The notes under the pieces were generated by a model that worked only from the letters and a program-made list of their open reading frames with translations, had not been told where the DNA came from and searched no databases. 64,000 bases of DNA, taken from contig NC_057761.1 in NCBI RefSeq assembly GCF_010389155.1, forward strand, positions 22,260,501 to 22,324,500, read 5' to 3'. Source of the stretch: Erigeron canadensis (Eukaryota; Streptophyta; Magnoliopsida; Asterales; Asteraceae). This document shows positions 61,983-64,000 of the stretch, piece by piece. Position 1 is the first letter of the stretch, and the number at the start of each line of letters is the position of its first letter. The position numbers and the translations under genes are program-made.

Positions 61983-62637
61983 TGATACAAACCCTAACTT
62001 AAATGTAGCTCTACCCTTTGACCCACGACCCACTGACCCAGTCAAATGGAAGTCAGGAGGTTACTCATGAAGTCAGAAAGTCAGGAGGTTACTCATGAAG
62101 ACAAAAAGTCAGAGTTTACTCATGAAGTCAGAAAGTCAGGAGAATTGGGATAACTACTCTATTATCTAAATCTATACTACTATATAAAGCATCAACCCCT
62201 CCTCCATTTCTCAAATTACAAGTTTGATCTACCTAAAATACCCCTCACTATTTAACATACTTACCACCTAATATACTTGGTCTACCAAAAATACCCTTAA
62301 TGAAATAGTTTACAACATCCAGCCCTCTACTTCTAAAATAACTAAACTATCTTCTATAATTCGATTACTTTTACATCAATAACCTACACTATTCGCCGCC
62401 ACCATCACCCGTCGCCGCAACCACAACCCGCTGCTACATCATGCGGGCATGAGTCTAGTTAGTTTACATATTAGTTCACATTTTAATTTTGGTTTTGTTT
62501 GTTGATGTTATTTAATTAGCAAACTGGTATGTTTGTTGTGGGGATTTGCCTTCTCGGATAGGCCTTATCATGTGTTTCTTTTCAATTTCAGAGATCTAAT
62601 CCCTATATTTCCGCTGTTTAATTTGGGGGTTCTATCA
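61983..62637 (+). repeat. 5' LTR of the small element, with Helitron insertion
   Basis: Contains a short internal tandem repeat (GTCAGGAGGTTACTCATGAA-type units, 62050-62150) shared with the other LTR, and the Helitron at 62171-62458. Confidence 0.82.
62171..62458 (+). mobile_element. 288-bp non-autonomous Helitron
   Basis: Begins TCTATACTACTATATAAAGC and ends GCGGGCATGAGTCTAG followed by T: the usual 5' TC and 3' CTAG ends between A and T. The partner LTR has uninterrupted sequence at the equivalent place (about 63480), which fixes the boundaries to within a few bases. No coding capacity. Confidence 0.75.
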
Positions 62638-62668
62638 TTGGTTCCATTGCCGGGAAAGGCAGAGAGGA

Positions 62669-63319
62669 TGGATCAGAAACCCGGGAATTACAGCAACGAT
62701 ATCACTGCTCAATTAAAAGCAATTGGAGCACGGCTGGATTCGCTTTTTTGTAACCATGAAGAACGATGTTGAAGCAATCAAGCCTCGCGTCTATGGAACA
62801 ACCTCTACTCCGGTCCAGTCAGGTCTATCAACTGATCCTATCACAATTATTAACCGTGGATCTGAACCTGAAGATGAATATCTGGTGCAAGGGACCGTGC
62901 CATCTGCTCCACCCATCTCTGACTCCATACCACCACCTGCTTCTGTCACACCACTACCAAGTATTATCCACCCGCCACCTAACTACACCGATACCTACAT
63001 TCTACCTCGTCTCACTACACCCTCAACCGATTCATTGCCATCACCAAAAATCACGCCGTGCCTAATTTTTGAGGAAAAAGATGTAGTTCGGGCTCAGCTT
63101 GTAAATCAAATTTTGATGAGTGGGTTAAGATATAAACAATACAAGGATGTGGGATTATATCTTGGTAGTGGCTTGGGTGGTATCAACCCGAACCGAACTG
63201 CAGATCTGTTTAAAAGAGCCTTGGCTGAAAGTGATCTACTACGAGTTCAATTACCTTCGTTCGACTTGAGGACAAGTCGCTTTTCGTGTCCAGATGTATT
63301 GATACGAACCCTTATTTAA
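62669..63319 (+). pseudogene. Internal coding remnant of the small LTR element
   Basis: An ORF from 62669 (MDQKPGNYSNDITAQLKAIG) looks like a retroelement gag start but runs out after about 35 codons. Another frame (62723-63319) stays open for 198 codons, with a Pro/Ser/Thr-rich middle and a segment KQYKDVGLYLGSGLGGINPN that I do not recognise. A frameshift between the two is likely. No polymerase or integrase remains. Confidence 0.45.
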
Positions 63320-63661
63320 ATGTGGACCTACTCTTTAACCCATGACCCAGTCAAATGGAAGTCAGGAGGTTACTCATGAGTCATGAGTCAGAACGTCAGG
63401 AGGTTACTCATGAAGACAGAAAGTCAGAGGTTACTCATGAAGTCAGAAAGTCAGGAGAATTGGGATAACTACTCCACTATTATTAGTTTAAATATTAGTT
63501 CATATTTTTATTTTGGTTTTGTTTTTTGATGTTATTTAATCAGCAAACTGGTATGTTTGTTGTGGAGATTTGCCCTCTCAAATAGGCCTCATCATGTGTT
63601 TCTTTTCAATTCCAGAGATCTAAGCCCTATATATCCGTTGTTTAATTTGGGGGTTCTAATA
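63300..63661 (+). repeat. 3' LTR of the small element
   Basis: Same layout as the 5' LTR but without the Helitron, so it serves as the empty-site reference. Confidence 0.82.
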
Positions 63662-63666
63662 GATTC

Positions 63667-64000
63667 TGACTCCAACTCCGATTCTTTAGGGATCAAATAA
63701 TCAGTTTTAAACTAATTCCTTCTTCATCTAAAGGAAACACTACAAACAAAGCCTTCTTCATAAACCCTATTTACCAAAAATATTATGATAACATTTCCGT
63801 TCCTTTTAAGATAAAGTGTTTCTGACTCTTTTCTACTGATTCATAATGAATAGTAAAAAACACTGCAGTTCAGACGACTTGGCAGTGATAAAAGAGTAAA
63901 TAGGTCAAAAGAGCTATGATCTCAATCACCCATGCCACCCTTGCTAGTGTTGTTCTCAATCATGTTGAGAAGTTACATCGTTTTCCAACACTGACCTCTT
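63667..64000. other. 5' intron of the ASHH1-like gene, right part
   Basis: No exon is recognisable on either strand up to the window edge. The missing first ASHH1 exon should lie further right. Confidence 0.4.

Larger units (their letters stand above)
61983..63661 (+). mobile_element. Small non-autonomous LTR retrotransposon in the ASHH1 intron
   Basis: LTRs 61983-62637 (367 bp without an inserted Helitron) and 63300-63661 (362 bp), both starting TGATAC. The left ends TATCA and the right ends TAATA. The target duplication GATTC lies at 61978-61982 and 63662-63666. A PBS-like TGGTTCCATTGCCGGGAA (62639-62656) resembles a diverged tRNA-Asp type site. The interior is only 662 bp. Near its end a hairpin CGACTTG-AGGA-CAAGTCG (63262-63279) recalls the one before the Athila polypurine tract. 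LTRs differ at many positions, so it is older than the Athila element. It is antisense to the host gene. Confidence 0.82.

Overview
The window is nuclear DNA of a flowering plant, most likely a eudicot. It holds intron-rich genes with GT-AG introns, AT-rich introns and several nested LTR retrotransposons. Asteraceae is possible but is only a weak impression. Three host genes are recognisable by their proteins. All exon joins given here were checked for reading-frame phase by hand.

Layout: (1) 241-2405 (+) is the 3' part of a BRCT-domain gene of the MEI1/TopBP1 type. (2) 5367-5860 (-) is a LINE fragment. (3) 6357-18887 (+) is a complete 17-exon AGC-type kinase gene of the IRE/IREH1 family, with 1260 codons and all splice phases consistent. 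(4) 20159-44004 is an old, broken Tekay/Del-like Ty3-gypsy chromovirus on the + strand. Its 3' LTR is split by (5) a very young 14.1-kb Athila-type element on the - strand (29023-43111, 5-bp target duplication AGGTG), which has an intact 1897-codon Gag-Pol and a 596-codon ORF in the env position. (6) 44005-44143 plus 50227-50590 are two halves of a decayed endogenous pararetrovirus RT/RNase H region, split by (7) a Copia element (44144-50226, duplication TTTGT) with almost identical LTRs but ruined coding sequence. (8) 50590-53217 holds decayed sequence, tandem duplications and a 35/140-bp higher-order minisatellite ending in a Helitron-like terminus. (9) 53275-54067 holds two copies of a tRNA-type SINE. 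(10) 54597-61103 (-) is a SET-domain histone methyltransferase gene, ASHH1/SDG26-like, whose first exon lies outside the window. Its 5' intron carries (11) a small non-autonomous LTR element (61983-63661, duplication GATTC), and that element's 5' LTR was itself hit by a 288-bp Helitron.

The strongest unexplained signal is inside the Athila element. A 16-17-bp near-palindrome (arms AAGCTGC/GCAGCTT) occurs 8 times in each LTR, just upstream of the U3 TATA box and mixed with W-box cores. The same type of module occurs 12 more times in the pol-env spacer. One of the two spacer arrays sits at nearly the same distance upstream of a TATA-like motif, and it is followed by a pyrimidine-rich leader, a consensus splice donor and a splice acceptor one base before an ATG of the env-position ORF. 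The sequence therefore suggests that this ORF is a separate transcription unit driven by a copy of the LTR's own cis-elements. Polypurine-tract-like motifs at the end of each coding module and a 36-nt oligo(A) tract after pol fit a cassette-like origin.
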